24,571 nucleotides of DNA, from assembly GCA_002308955.1 (NCBI GenBank), contig DBWJ01000085.1:1-24571 (forward strand), in the 5' to 3' direction. This document shows, piece by piece, positions 7,299 to 14,586 of the stretch (positions are counted from its first letter, which is position 1; every line of letters starts with the position of its first letter). A model generated the notes under the pieces. The model had not been told where the DNA came from. It saw only the letters and a list, made by a program, of their open reading frames with translations, and made no database searches. The translations under genes and the position numbers were made by a program. The stretch is from Lachnoclostridium sp. UBA1241. Its GTDB lineage: Bacteria; Bacillota; Clostridia; Lachnospirales; Lachnospiraceae.

Positions 7299-7353
7299 GA
7301 AAAGCAAAAGAAAAGCGAAAGAAAAGCTAAAGAAAAGCGAAAGAAAAGCGAAA
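7299..7353. repeat. Five tandem 11-bp A-tract repeats
   Basis: Consensus GAAAAGCNAAA, copies at 7299, 7310, 7321, 7332 and 7343, differing only at position 8 (A, G, T, G, G); a sixth copy stands alone at 7275-7285. A-runs repeating every 11 bp are near helical phase, which is the recipe for intrinsically curved DNA. The block ends 16 bases before the plus-strand -35 (7370) and lies between two divergent promoters. Confidence 0.9.
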
Positions 7354-7369
7354 GGGACTCTTGTCCGTC

Positions 7370-7398
7370 TTTACAAAAAAGCCCGAATTGGATACAAT
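7370..7398 (+). promoter_or_regulatory. Predicted sigma-A promoter of the polytopic membrane protein
   Basis: TTTACA (7370-7375), 17-bp spacer, TACAAT (7393-7398). Start expected near 7405, 34 bases before ATG. A phased A-tract block lies immediately upstream and may act as an UP-like activating element. Confidence 0.7.
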
Positions 7399-7438
7399 AA
7401 AGAGGCGGCCGGTTTCGATTTGCGGCCCTTGGAGGAAG

Positions 7439-8602
7439 ATGAAGTATTTCTTGAAAAACAGAGTTCTTTCGGCAGCAATCATCAAGGTGGTTTCGAATGC
7501 GGTTCTTGTGCTGTGCCTTCACAGATCCCTTAAGCTTTGGAACTACGGGCTGTTCGGAAGCCTTGCCGATACGTACGGAAGCGTCCGGGATTTTCTTGCG
7601 AAGGTAATCGGTGTCGAAATCGGTTATCCTTTGTATCTGATCGGCGGGATGCTTTTTTATATGCTTCTTTATCTGGCAGCAGTATGGGTGATCCCGATCG
7701 TCAACGAAAGAGGATACGTCCTTTTCGCCCTAATCTGTGTAGCCGATTCGCTGCTTCTGATGTACCCCTGCAAAGAACTGCTGCTTGTCATGTTCGGGAT
7801 TCTTCTGATTGCGGCGCTCCGCCTGGAAGGACCGAAGCGGTATATATTCGCGGGAATTCTATATGTGCTTGTGGCATTTGCCGTATCGCCGTATCTGCTG
7901 ATTGCGGTTCCGGTTTACCTTTGCGTGCGCGCTTGGGAACGGAGCGGCCGGTGGGGCATCTGGGCGTTTCTTCTGCTGCTTGCGGTATTCTGCATCCTGT
8001 ATGAAGCCGGCGTTTTCCTGTTTTTGCTTGATTACCGTCCGGAGAGCTTCTCGGGCGCCACGGGCTTCGTGAAGACATTTCCCGAGGAGAATTACGCGGG
8101 TCATGTTTCCTACTACATTCTCGACTACCTGTACATCCTCGGAAGGCTGCTGGTGCCCTATGAGGTGTTCGCAAAGGGCAATCCTGTTCTGATCGTGTAT
8201 TTCTTCCTGCAGGTTGCGTCGCTCGTCAGCGTGTTCATCATAATCCTCGGCGAGTTCTCCGTGGACCGGAAGAGCTCGTTCACCCACAGCGACCGGATGC
8301 GCGCGGACGTGCTGACGGCGCTGATTGCCGTCTACGCGGCTATGGCAGTCTACATTCCGGATTACGCCGCGGCCATGCGGATGCTTGCGGGGCTGTATCC
8401 GATGTTCCTGTTCCTTTATTTCGGAACCGCGCGCAGATCGTTCCTTTCGAACGTCGCAGCGGAACGGGAGCCGCTCCTTCCGGTACATGTGACGGATGCC
8501 TCCGCAGAGAAAGAAGACCAGACGGAGAAGTCCTCGAAGAAACCTATGAAGAAACCGGTAGCGGAAACCGCCGAAGCGGACGAAGACGAAGATTACTTAT
8601 AA
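7439..8602 (+). CDS. Polytopic membrane protein of unknown function
   Basis: 387 aa from ATG at 7439 (MKYFLKNRVLSAAIIKVV), which has GGAGG at 7431-7435. A longer reading from TTG at 7361 is ruled out because it would start upstream of the promoter. About nine hydrophobic segments are visible over residues 10-335, with an outward-looking loop around residues 195-225 (YRPESFSGATGFVKTFPEE). The last 50 residues are a charged, probably cytosolic tail (Lys/Glu/Asp-rich, ending EADEDEDYL). The topology recalls EpsG/O-antigen polymerase-like proteins, but I see no diagnostic motif and do not assign one. Monocistronic, with terminator at 8718-8744. Confidence 0.82.
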   Translation: MKYFLKNRVLSAAIIKVVSNAVLVLCLHRSLKLWNYGLFGSLADTYGSVRDFLAKVIGVEIGYPLYLIGGMLFYMLLYLAAVWVIPIVNERGYVLFALICVADSLLLMYPCKELLLVMFGILLIAALRLEGPKRYIFAGILYVLVAFAVSPYLLIAVPVYLCVRAWERSGRWGIWAFLLLLAVFCILYEAGVFLFLLDYRPESFSGATGFVKTFPEENYAGHVSYYILDYLYILGRLLVPYEVFAKGNPVLIVYFFLQVASLVSVFIIILGEFSVDRKSSFTHSDRMRADVLTALIAVYAAMAVYIPDYAAAMRMLAGLYPMFLFLYFGTARRSFLSNVAAEREPLLPVHVTDASAEKEDQTEKSSKKPMKKPVAETAEADEDEDYL

Positions 8603-8620
8603 AAAATTCATATCGGACAT

Positions 8621-8676
8621 AAAAAGGGAAGCAGCCATCAAAAAGTTCATCTGAAAACTCTTTGATGGCTGCTCCC
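8621..8676 (-). terminator. Intrinsic terminator of the PBP1A-DUF6472 transcript
   Basis: On minus: GGG-AGCAGCCATCAAA pairs with TTTGATGGCTGCT-CCC (one bulged base), 16 bp in total with a loop of about 18 bases, followed by five T's (8625-8621). It lies about 110 bases after the DUF6472 stop. Confidence 0.8.
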
Positions 8677-8717
8677 CGCGCGTAATATAAAGAGGATAGA
8701 AAACCAACAATGTCATC

Positions 8718-8744
8718 ACCGGGTCTTGTACCCGGTCCTTTTCT
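8718..8744 (+). terminator. Intrinsic terminator of the polytopic membrane protein gene
   Basis: Perfect 7-bp stem ACCGGGT / ACCCGGT, loop CTTGT, tail CCTTTTCT. It lies 116 bases after the stop codon, inside the intergenic region shared with the convergent minus-strand terminator. Confidence 0.65.
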
Positions 8745-8784
8745 ATAGAGAATAGCACATCGGAAAAGAAAAAGCAACGGGAAA

Positions 8785-8970
8785 TTACATCTGCTTTTTC
8801 ACAATTGTATACTCGTTTCCGTACTGGAAGAACGGACACTCGAAGTGGTGGCCGGCAAGGAAATGCGCCATCTCGTCTTCATCAAGATCTTTCGTGCAGA
8901 TATAGCACTCCTCATCTTCGTCATATTCATAAAACATGCAGTATTCGCAATTGGAAGGAATCTTTCCCAT
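8785..8970 (-). CDS. DUF6472 family small cysteine-rich protein
   Basis: 61 aa, MGKIPSNCEYCMFYEYDEDE..., ending NEYTIVKKQM. This matches the DUF6472 family of Clostridia: CxxC at residues 8-11, CxxC at 22-25, a conserved DLDEDEMAHFL segment, and a further Cys (45) before PFF. Two CxxC pairs suggest metal binding, but no function is known to me. ATG at 8970 is preferred over TTG at 8976 because GGGAG lies 9 bases before the ATG but only 3 before the TTG. It follows PBP1A by about 100 bases with no clear terminator between, so it is probably its last operon member. Confidence 0.85.
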   Translation of the reverse strand: MGKIPSNCEYCMFYEYDEDEECYICTKDLDEDEMAHFLAGHHFECPFFQYGNEYTIVKKQM

Positions 8971-9069
8971 CTTCAAAAACTCCCGGCTTTACACAATTTG
9001 AACATTGAAACGGAATATGCCCGCCCGGCGAAAGTGCCGGGTTTAGGTTCACGCGTCGAAAACAAAATA

Positions 9070-11766
9070 CTACGGCTCGGCCGGCGGAAGTGTCGGATCC
9101 GGGCTCGGCGTCGGACTCGGGGTCGGCGGTTCGGTATGAAGCGGACATTCCTTGTCCTCTTCGGGCGTCATAATGTATTTCGTATCCTTGGTGCCGCCGT
9201 GCTCCTTGGCGAGCTCGGTTTCGACCTTGATCAGGTATACACGTTCTTCGGTATTCGGACAGTATTCGGTTGCGCGGCAGCCGGAATCCTTACACATCGT
9301 AACCTTCTCGTGGCAGGTACAGGTTTCGTAAGGAACGGTTCCCTTTGCGAAGATCTCCGTTCTCATGCAGCTCTCATCCGGAGTCTTGTCGCATACGCCC
9401 GGAACCGCGAGCTTGCCGCATTTCGTACACACGGTGGCGGAAACGATGGAGCTCGGACGCACAAACTGCTTGGGCTCGCAGCCCTTGATCTTGTGGACGT
9501 CCTCCATGACATTTCTCCACATGACACGGTAATAGTTGTTATCCGTCTGCGGAAGGTTGTCATCATAACCGCTCCAGATAGCGGCGCAGTAGTAAGGCGT
9601 GAAGCCGACGAACCAGAGGTCGACGTTGTCGTGGGCCGTACCGGTCTTACCTGCTACCGGAATATTCAGCGACTGGAAACGGCACTTGGTACCGGTACCG
9701 ATTGTCGTCGTGTCAATCATGGCGCTTGTCAGAAGATAAGCGGTAGAAGTCTTCATAACCTGCGTATAATGCATGTCGTTATTCAGAAGAAGCTTGCCGT
9801 CATGATCGAGAACGTAGGTATAGTATCTGGGCTCCACATATACGCCCTGGTTGGCAATCGCGGAATACGCGCCGGTCATCTCGAGAACGGAACAGCCGGT
9901 GGTCAGACCGCCGAGGGCGATGGAGTAGTTGTAGTCGTTGGTCTTGTTGTTATCGGTTACGATATGCTTGAAGCCGAGCTTCTGAAGATAATCCACGGAA
10001 GTTCTCGGGCCGACCTTCTCGATACAGCGGACGGCGACGATATTCAGCGAGTTGTAGATACCCTCACGGATCGGCTGCAGGCCTCGGAATTCGTCGCTGT
10101 ACCAGTTATCTACGGTCGTGTTGACGGTTCCGGGGTAGATATAATAGGAATCGTCAAATGTGGACGCAAGCGTGAAGCCTGCGGCATCCAGTGCCGGAAG
10201 GAAGGACGCCACAACCTTGAAGGTGGAACCAGCCTGACGGTAGGTACCGCTGGCACGGTCAAGCACACGGTTACCGACTTTCTCGCCGCGGCCGCCGTAC
10301 TGGGCGACAACCTCGCCGGTAGCGGGATTTATGATAACCATTGCGCACTGCGGCTGGAGGGAGATCGAACGGGATTCCTGCACGTTGAACTCCTCGCCGG
10401 GATGCGCGGTGCGGAACGCCTGCTTCATCGCCTCGATGAATTCGTCGAGCTTATCCTCGAGGTCATCCTTATCAAGCGTATAACTGCTGATGCCGGTGTT
10501 GCCTTTGCCTTTTTCGTGGTAATAAATCTTACGGGTATCTTTATAGTCTTTGAAATAGTTGATGAAATCCTTCAGGTGGTAGTGCGCGGCAATTCCGCTC
10601 GTGCTGACAAGCGACAGCGCGTACCGCTCGGAAAGCTGGTAATAGGAGCCTTTGCCGACCGCCGGGAAATTCGCCTCGTTCGTAAAATACGAATCCATAA
10701 TGGCCTGAATCTCCTGGTCCTGCGTGGTATAAATCTGCAGGCCGCCGCTGTAGAGCATATCGTAAGCCTCGTTGCTTGAGTAGCCGGCCGTCTTCAGATC
10801 GGCGATGACCTGGTTGATCAGCGCGTCCACAAAATAAGAGTTATAGGTATTGGTCGAATCCAGCTTTGTCTGGTTCTGCTCCTGAATGCGGAGGTATACG
10901 TCCTCGGAATCCGCAAGCGCGATGAGGTACTCCTCCTCGGTGCAGAAGCCATTCTCGTAAAGGTTCTTCAGGCAGTCCTTACGACGTCTGGAGTTCTTGT
11001 CCTGGTCCTTAAGCGGGTTCGCCAGGGTCGGCGACCATGCAATCGGTGCCAGAACGGCGGCCTCGGAAATCGTCAGCTCGGAAGCGCTCTTTCCGAAGTA
11101 AACCTGAGCGGCCTTTTCGATTCCGTATGCGCCGTTGCCGAGGTTAATCGTATTCAGATAATATTCAAGGATGGTGTCCTTGTCGAGACGGTACTCAAGC
11201 TGTACCGCGAGATACTGCTCCTGTACCTTTCGGATAATCTTGTCAATCGGGGAACTTTCCTTACCGCCTTTGAACACGAGGTTCTTTAAAAGCTGCTGGG
11301 TAATCGTACTCGCGCCGTAATCGAGGCTCCGTTCCTTGAAAACGGAATAGGCGGCACGGAAGATACCGCGGACGTCGATACCGGAGTGCTCATAGAAACG
11401 TTCGTCCTCCATGGCGACGAAGCAGTTTCTGACGCCCTCGGGGATTGTCCGGATGTCGGCCTTGATACGGTTTGCGCCGGCCGAGGACAGTTCCTTCTCC
11501 ATCTTCTCGCCGTTCGAGTAGAAGAGAAACGTGGAATACTTTTCAAAATCCTTGTTGCTCTCGAAAACGCCTTCGATATCCGGGGATTTCGAGATGATGC
11601 CGAGATAGCCGCCGAACGCCGAATAGGAACCGATGATGACGCACATGGCAAGAATAACAACAAAAACACGAAGCAGAAAGACAAACACGAGCGACCGGAT
11701 CTTAGCCGGAAGCGAGCGCGCCTCTTTCTGCATCTTAACAATATTATAACGGCTGAAATTCATCAT
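9070..11766 (-). CDS. Class A penicillin-binding protein 1A (transglycosylase/transpeptidase)
   Basis: 898 aa bifunctional peptidoglycan synthase. An N-terminal membrane helix (about 22-46) anchors it. The GT51 domain has EDERFYEHSG (120-129, Glu120 catalytic) and GASTITQQLLKN (151-162). The transpeptidase has STFK (nucleophile Ser514), SLN (573-575) and KTGT (707-710). The C-terminus has a Cys-rich stretch (CTKCG, then several Cys pairs to about residue 850) and a Pro/Ser/Thr tail. A GTG at 11811 would extend the protein by 15 residues, but the predicted transcription start falls there, so ATG 11766 is chosen (MMNFSRYN fits the family N-terminus). The best SD-like AAGGAAG is 14 bases away, so translation may be weak. 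ponA/mrcA-type; symbol not assigned. Confidence 0.95.
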   Translation of the reverse strand: MMNFSRYNIVKMQKEARSLPAKIRSLVFVFLLRVFVVILAMCVIIGSYSAFGGYLGIISKSPDIEGVFESNKDFEKYSTFLFYSNGEKMEKELSSAGANRIKADIRTIPEGVRNCFVAMEDERFYEHSGIDVRGIFRAAYSVFKERSLDYGASTITQQLLKNLVFKGGKESSPIDKIIRKVQEQYLAVQLEYRLDKDTILEYYLNTINLGNGAYGIEKAAQVYFGKSASELTISEAAVLAPIAWSPTLANPLKDQDKNSRRRKDCLKNLYENGFCTEEEYLIALADSEDVYLRIQEQNQTKLDSTNTYNSYFVDALINQVIADLKTAGYSSNEAYDMLYSGGLQIYTTQDQEIQAIMDSYFTNEANFPAVGKGSYYQLSERYALSLVSTSGIAAHYHLKDFINYFKDYKDTRKIYYHEKGKGNTGISSYTLDKDDLEDKLDEFIEAMKQAFRTAHPGEEFNVQESRSISLQPQCAMVIINPATGEVVAQYGGRGEKVGNRVLDRASGTYRQAGSTFKVVASFLPALDAAGFTLASTFDDSYYIYPGTVNTTVDNWYSDEFRGLQPIREGIYNSLNIVAVRCIEKVGPRTSVDYLQKLGFKHIVTDNNKTNDYNYSIALGGLTTGCSVLEMTGAYSAIANQGVYVEPRYYTYVLDHDGKLLLNNDMHYTQVMKTSTAYLLTSAMIDTTTIGTGTKCRFQSLNIPVAGKTGTAHDNVDLWFVGFTPYYCAAIWSGYDDNLPQTDNNYYRVMWRNVMEDVHKIKGCEPKQFVRPSSIVSATVCTKCGKLAVPGVCDKTPDESCMRTEIFAKGTVPYETCTCHEKVTMCKDSGCRATEYCPNTEERVYLIKVETELAKEHGGTKDTKYIMTPEEDKECPLHTEPPTPSPTPSPDPTLPPAEP

Positions 11767-11819
11767 AAGGCTGTATTTTACTTCCTTTTCAATGCTTTCG
11801 GGATGCCCCACCGAGGCCT

Positions 11820-11849
11820 ATTATACCATAATCCGCGAGAACTTGTAAA
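11820..11849 (-). promoter_or_regulatory. Predicted promoter of PBP1A
   Basis: On minus: TTTACA (11849-11844), 18-bp spacer, TATAAT (11825-11820) preceded by TGG, i.e. an extended -10. Start near 11812, which excludes the GTG at 11811 as start codon. Confidence 0.75.
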
Positions 11850-11859
11850 CCGCCCGCGC

Positions 11860-11906
11860 TGTTACATTTTGTTAAGATTTCGCCGAAATCTGCGGGAAAT
11901 GTAACA
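11860..11906. promoter_or_regulatory. Nested dyad upstream of the PBP1A promoter
   Basis: Outer arms TGTTACATTT (11860-11869) / AAATGTAACA (11897-11906), perfect 10 bp. Inner arms GATTTC (11876-11881) / GAAATC (11885-11890), perfect 6 bp, loop GCC. It sits between the yigZ stop and the PBP1A -35 box, 10 bases from the latter. No T-tract on minus, so it is more likely an operator or processing structure than a terminator. Confidence 0.55.
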
Positions 11907-11918
11907 ATTACGAAACAG

Positions 11919-12572
11919 TTAGGAGAGGATTTCACACCGGCCGTCGCACATCGCATAGGAAACGGGATCCTTGACGGTGTATTCGGCTTTGCCCGCGGTC
12001 GCGTCCTTGAGCGCTTCGATGAATGAGGACAGTTCCCCGGGAGGTACCAGAAGCGATACAAAAACCGCCTCCGCGTACTCGGTGTTGAGAATCGGATAGG
12101 AGCCGGCGCCTGCGAGGAACAGAATCTTGCCGATTCCCGTGTAGTCGGTGGTCAGATCGACGGGGATGCCGGTTCGTTTCTCGGCTACCGTACAATGCGA
12201 AAGTCCTTCGTTCACGGCGTCGCGGTAAGCGCGGACCAGCCCGCCGGTACCGAGCAGAATCCCTCCGAAATACCGCGTCACGACGACGCAGACGTTACGG
12301 ACGCCGGAAGCAAGCAACGCGTCAAGCATCGGCCGCCCGGCCGTGTGGGGAGGTTCCCCGTCGTCGCTGCACCGGGTCATCTCCGCGTTGTCGCCGATGA
12401 CATAGGCAGAGCAGTTGTGGCGCGCGTCCCAGTAGCGCTTCTTCGTCTGTTCGATGAAGGCCTGCGCTTCCTCTTCGGTTGTCACGGGGCAGAGCGTCGC
12501 GAGAAAGCGGGAACGCTTCTCGACAATCTCACCCTGTCCGCCTTCCTTCAGGAAGAGAATCGGAGAATCCAA
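11919..12572 (-). CDS. YigZ/IMPACT family protein
   Basis: 217 aa, the usual length. Signatures: KRSRFLA near the N-terminus, DARHNCSAYVIG, DDGEPPHTAGRPML (about residues 70-83) and VVVTRYFGGILLGTGGLVRAY (central UPF0029/IMPACT block), followed by the C-terminal ferredoxin-like UPF0029 domain. Bacterial YigZ proteins are related to eukaryotic IMPACT translation regulators; the biochemical role in bacteria is not settled. The start is TTG at 12572, chosen because GGAG lies exactly 8 bases before it; the nearby ATG is out of frame. It follows the DUF4250 gene by 68 bases and probably shares its promoter. Confidence 0.92.
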   Translation of the reverse strand: MDSPILFLKEGGQGEIVEKRSRFLATLCPVTTEEEAQAFIEQTKKRYWDARHNCSAYVIGDNAEMTRCSDDGEPPHTAGRPMLDALLASGVRNVCVVVTRYFGGILLGTGGLVRAYRDAVNEGLSHCTVAEKRTGIPVDLTTDYTGIGKILFLAGAGSYPILNTEYAEAVFVSLLVPPGELSSFIEALKDATAGKAEYTVKDPVSYAMCDGRCEILS

Positions 12573-12595
12573 GGCATGTGCTCCTTTCGACGGTG

Positions 12596-12624
12596 TTGTA
12601 AATCAATGATTTTCGTGCTATAAT
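12596..12624 (+). promoter_or_regulatory. Predicted promoter reading towards rarA, antisense to DUF4250
   Basis: TTGTAA (12596-12601), 17-bp spacer, TATAAT (12619-12624) preceded by TGC (extended -10). Start near 12631. The nearest plus-strand gene is rarA at 12923, so the leader would cross the whole DUF4250 gene on the opposite strand. I found no good plus promoter closer to rarA. Confidence 0.6.
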
Positions 12625-12640
12625 AATTATGTATAGGCTT

Positions 12641-12826
12641 CTAACGGACGGAGCGGAAACGGTTCTGCTCCCGGTCATAGATATAGCCCGAAGCGGCAAG
12701 CCTTCCCGTGAGCTCTTCTTCATCGATATCCTCGGTGTCGCAGAGGTCATTGAGGCTTCCGTAATAATCGCGGAGTTTTGTGTTGATAACGGAAAGCAGA
12801 ATTTCCGGATCGGTCGGCAGGTACAT
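12641..12826 (-). CDS. DUF4250 domain-containing small protein
   Basis: 61 aa, MYLPTDPEILLSVINTKLRD... with DIDEEELTGRLAASGYIYD and a terminal YDREQNRFRSVR. This is the DUF4250 pattern: (N/Y)LPxDPxxLLSxxNTxLRDxY at the start and YDxExNxF at the end. The family is short, cytosolic and helical, and its function is unknown. GGGAG lies 6 bases before the ATG, and an ideal promoter sits upstream (12894-12866). Probably cotranscribed with yigZ. The opposite strand is also open here through to rarA, but that reading lacks family similarity and is treated as non-coding. Confidence 0.88.
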   Translation of the reverse strand: MYLPTDPEILLSVINTKLRDYYGSLNDLCDTEDIDEEELTGRLAASGYIYDREQNRFRSVR

Positions 12827-12840
12827 AACAGTCTCCCTTC

Positions 12841-12858
12841 GCGGACGCTTTGGTCCGC
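12841..12858 (-). other. Leader hairpin at the predicted 5' end of DUF4250 mRNA
   Basis: Perfect 6-bp stem GCGGAC / GTCCGC with a 6-base loop, beginning within a base or two of the predicted start (about 12859) and ending 4 bases before GGGAG. It could stabilise the mRNA or limit ribosome access. Confidence 0.5.
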
Positions 12859-12865
12859 CGCATCG

Positions 12866-12894
12866 ACTATATCACATTTTCCGCCAAATGACAA
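12866..12894 (-). promoter_or_regulatory. Predicted promoter of DUF4250-yigZ
   Basis: On minus: TTGTCA (12894-12889), 17-bp spacer, TATAGT (12871-12866). Near-consensus sigma-A promoter. Confidence 0.75.
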
Positions 12895-12922
12895 ACACTT
12901 GACGCAGAAAGGCGCGGCACAT

Positions 12923-14263
12923 ATGGATTTGTTTGAATATATGCATGAGAATGCCACGAAGAAACAGGCACCGCTCGCGTCGAGAATGCGTCCGGAGACG
13001 CTCGACGAGGTCGTCGGGCAGTCGCATATTATCGGAAGGGATAAACTTTTATACCGCGCGATTTCCGCGGACCAGCTGCGCTCCGTAATTTTCTACGGAC
13101 CGCCCGGAACCGGCAAGACGACGCTTGCGAGAGTCATTGCGAATACGACCCGCGGCGAATTCCGCCAGATCAACGCCACCTCCGCCGGCAAGAAGGACAT
13201 GGAGGAGGTTGTTGAGGAGGCAAAAAGGATTCTCGGCATGGACGGACGCCGGACAATCCTTTTCATCGATGAGATTCACCGCTTTAATAAGACACAGCAG
13301 GATTATCTGCTTCCGTATGTGGAGGACGGCACGGTGATTCTGGTGGGAGCGACGACCGAGAACCCGTATTTCGAGGTGAACGGCGCTTTGATCTCACGCT
13401 CCATCGTTTTTGAACTGTATCCGCTTACCGCGGAGGATATAAAAGGGCTTCTCAGACGTGCCATGACCGACACGCAGAAGGGGCTCGGGATGTATAACGC
13501 CGAGATTACCGACGAGGCGATGGATTTCATTGCGGACGTCGCGAACGGTGACGCGAGGAAAGCGCTGAACGCGCTGGAGCTCGGTGTGCTGACAACGGCG
13601 CCCGGAACCGACGGCGTAACGCGGATTGACCTTGCGGTAGCGCAGGAATGCATCCAGAAGCGCGCCATCCGCTACGATAAGACCGGAGACAACCATTACG
13701 ATACGATTTCCGCCTTCATTAAAAGCATGCGGGGGTCCGATCCCGACGCGGCGGTTTATTACCTGGCGCGGATGCTTTACGCGGGGGAGGAAGTCACATT
13801 TGTCGCAAGAAGAATTATGATCTGCGCGGCCGAGGACGTCGGCAACGCGGACCCGCAGGCCCTGCAGGTCGCGGTGGCGGCAGCGCAGGCGGTGGAACGG
13901 ATCGGAATGCCGGAATCCCAGATCATTCTGGCGCAGGCGGCAGCCTATGTGGCGTGCGCCCCGAAGAGCAATGCTTCGGTTGAGGCAATTTCCGCAGCGA
14001 TGGAAGCCGTTAAGAGTGAGAAGACGCCCGCCATCCCGCCGTATCTGCAGGATGCGCATTACGGAAGCGCGGGGAAACTGGGACGCGGCGTCGGATATGA
14101 ATACGCGCATCTGTTCCCGAATCATTTCAGCAAGCAGCAGTATCTGCCGGAGGAGTATAAGGGGCGGAAATTTTACGTGCCGGGAGACCTCGGCTACGAG
14201 AAGAAGATAAAGGAATGGCTCGCGTTTCTGCGCGGGGAGGGAGAAGAAAATGCTGACAACTAA
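12923..14263 (+). CDS. rarA: Replication-associated recombination protein A (AAA+ ATPase)
   Basis: 446 aa, RarA/MgsA (WRNIP1 homologue), a clamp-loader-like ATPase acting at stalled replication forks. Seen: RPETLDEVVGQSHIIG (residues 23-38), Walker A GPPGTGKTT (59-67), Walker B LFIDEIHR (113-120), sensor segment VGATTENPYFEVN, and the C-terminal tetramerisation part with HYDTISAFIKSMRGSDPDAA, ending before KEWLAFLRGEG. Start ATG 12923 (MDLFEYMHENATKKQAPLASR) is the family N-terminus, with AAAGG 10 bases before. The frame is open for another 98 codons upstream, but that stretch lies over DUF4250 and its promoter and is rejected. It overlaps the next gene by 14 bases. Confidence 0.95.
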   Translation: MDLFEYMHENATKKQAPLASRMRPETLDEVVGQSHIIGRDKLLYRAISADQLRSVIFYGPPGTGKTTLARVIANTTRGEFRQINATSAGKKDMEEVVEEAKRILGMDGRRTILFIDEIHRFNKTQQDYLLPYVEDGTVILVGATTENPYFEVNGALISRSIVFELYPLTAEDIKGLLRRAMTDTQKGLGMYNAEITDEAMDFIADVANGDARKALNALELGVLTTAPGTDGVTRIDLAVAQECIQKRAIRYDKTGDNHYDTISAFIKSMRGSDPDAAVYYLARMLYAGEEVTFVARRIMICAAEDVGNADPQALQVAVAAAQAVERIGMPESQIILAQAAAYVACAPKSNASVEAISAAMEAVKSEKTPAIPPYLQDAHYGSAGKLGRGVGYEYAHLFPNHFSKQQYLPEEYKGRKFYVPGDLGYEKKIKEWLAFLRGEGEENADN

Positions 14264-14540
14264 GTTTACCAGAGTCCTTGCGATCCTGGTTGTCGTTTTG
14301 GAACTGGCGTCGATTGTTATGACATTTGTCGGAGCATTCATGGGCGGAGACCTCGGCAAAGGCTTCCTGTTCACCGGAATGTTCGGATTTGTTGCGGTGG
14401 CCGTGCTCGGATGGATCATGATTACGGTTTACAACCGCGTGCACCGCGAGGAGTTCGAGGTGCAGCAGATGATTGAAGAGGCAGGCAGGGAAGCAGGAGA
14501 GCCGGCTGCAGACGCAGGCGAAACTGCTTCGGAAGAGTAA
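14250..14540 (+). CDS. Small two-helix membrane protein
   Basis: 96 aa with two membrane helices (about residues 8-30 and 39-60) and a strongly acidic cytosolic C-terminal tail (from EEFEVQQMIEEAGREAG to the end). The second hydrophobic block is followed by YNRVHREEFEV. It starts inside the end of rarA (14-base overlap) behind GGGGAGGGAG, so translation is coupled to rarA. I do not recognise the family. The overlap, ribosome binding site and clear membrane pattern make it a real gene. Confidence 0.82.
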   Translation: MLTTKFTRVLAILVVVLELASIVMTFVGAFMGGDLGKGFLFTGMFGFVAVAVLGWIMITVYNRVHREEFEVQQMIEEAGREAGEPAADAGETASEE

Positions 14541-14586
14541 GAGAAGGCAGGGAAAACCTGCTCGAAAGAGTTAGAAGGAGACAGGA

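Noticed and set aside
7361..7438. TTG-initiated longer form of the polytopic membrane protein
   Set aside because: It would begin upstream of the -35 box; ATG 7439 has a Shine-Dalgarno.
9030..9047. CCCGGC/GCCGGG hairpin after PBP1A as a terminator
   Set aside because: No T-tract on the minus strand, so read-through into DUF6472 is more likely.
9068..9075. Fifth copy of the TACTACGG array motif at the PBP1A stop codon
   Set aside because: Single 8-mer without a partner arm, explained by the coding sequence and stop.
8845..10779. 644-codon open frame on the plus strand opposite PBP1A
   Set aside because: Shadow caused by codon bias; the minus strand carries all PBP catalytic motifs.
11767..11811. 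GTG start giving PBP1A 15 more residues
   Set aside because: The predicted transcription start is at about 11812, leaving no leader, and family N-termini begin with MNFS-like sequence.
12629..12922. 98-codon in-frame N-terminal extension of rarA
   Set aside because: RarA proteins start at the MDLF...PLASRMRP region; the extension lies opposite DUF4250 and its promoter, and its ATG is at the predicted transcription start without a ribosome binding site.
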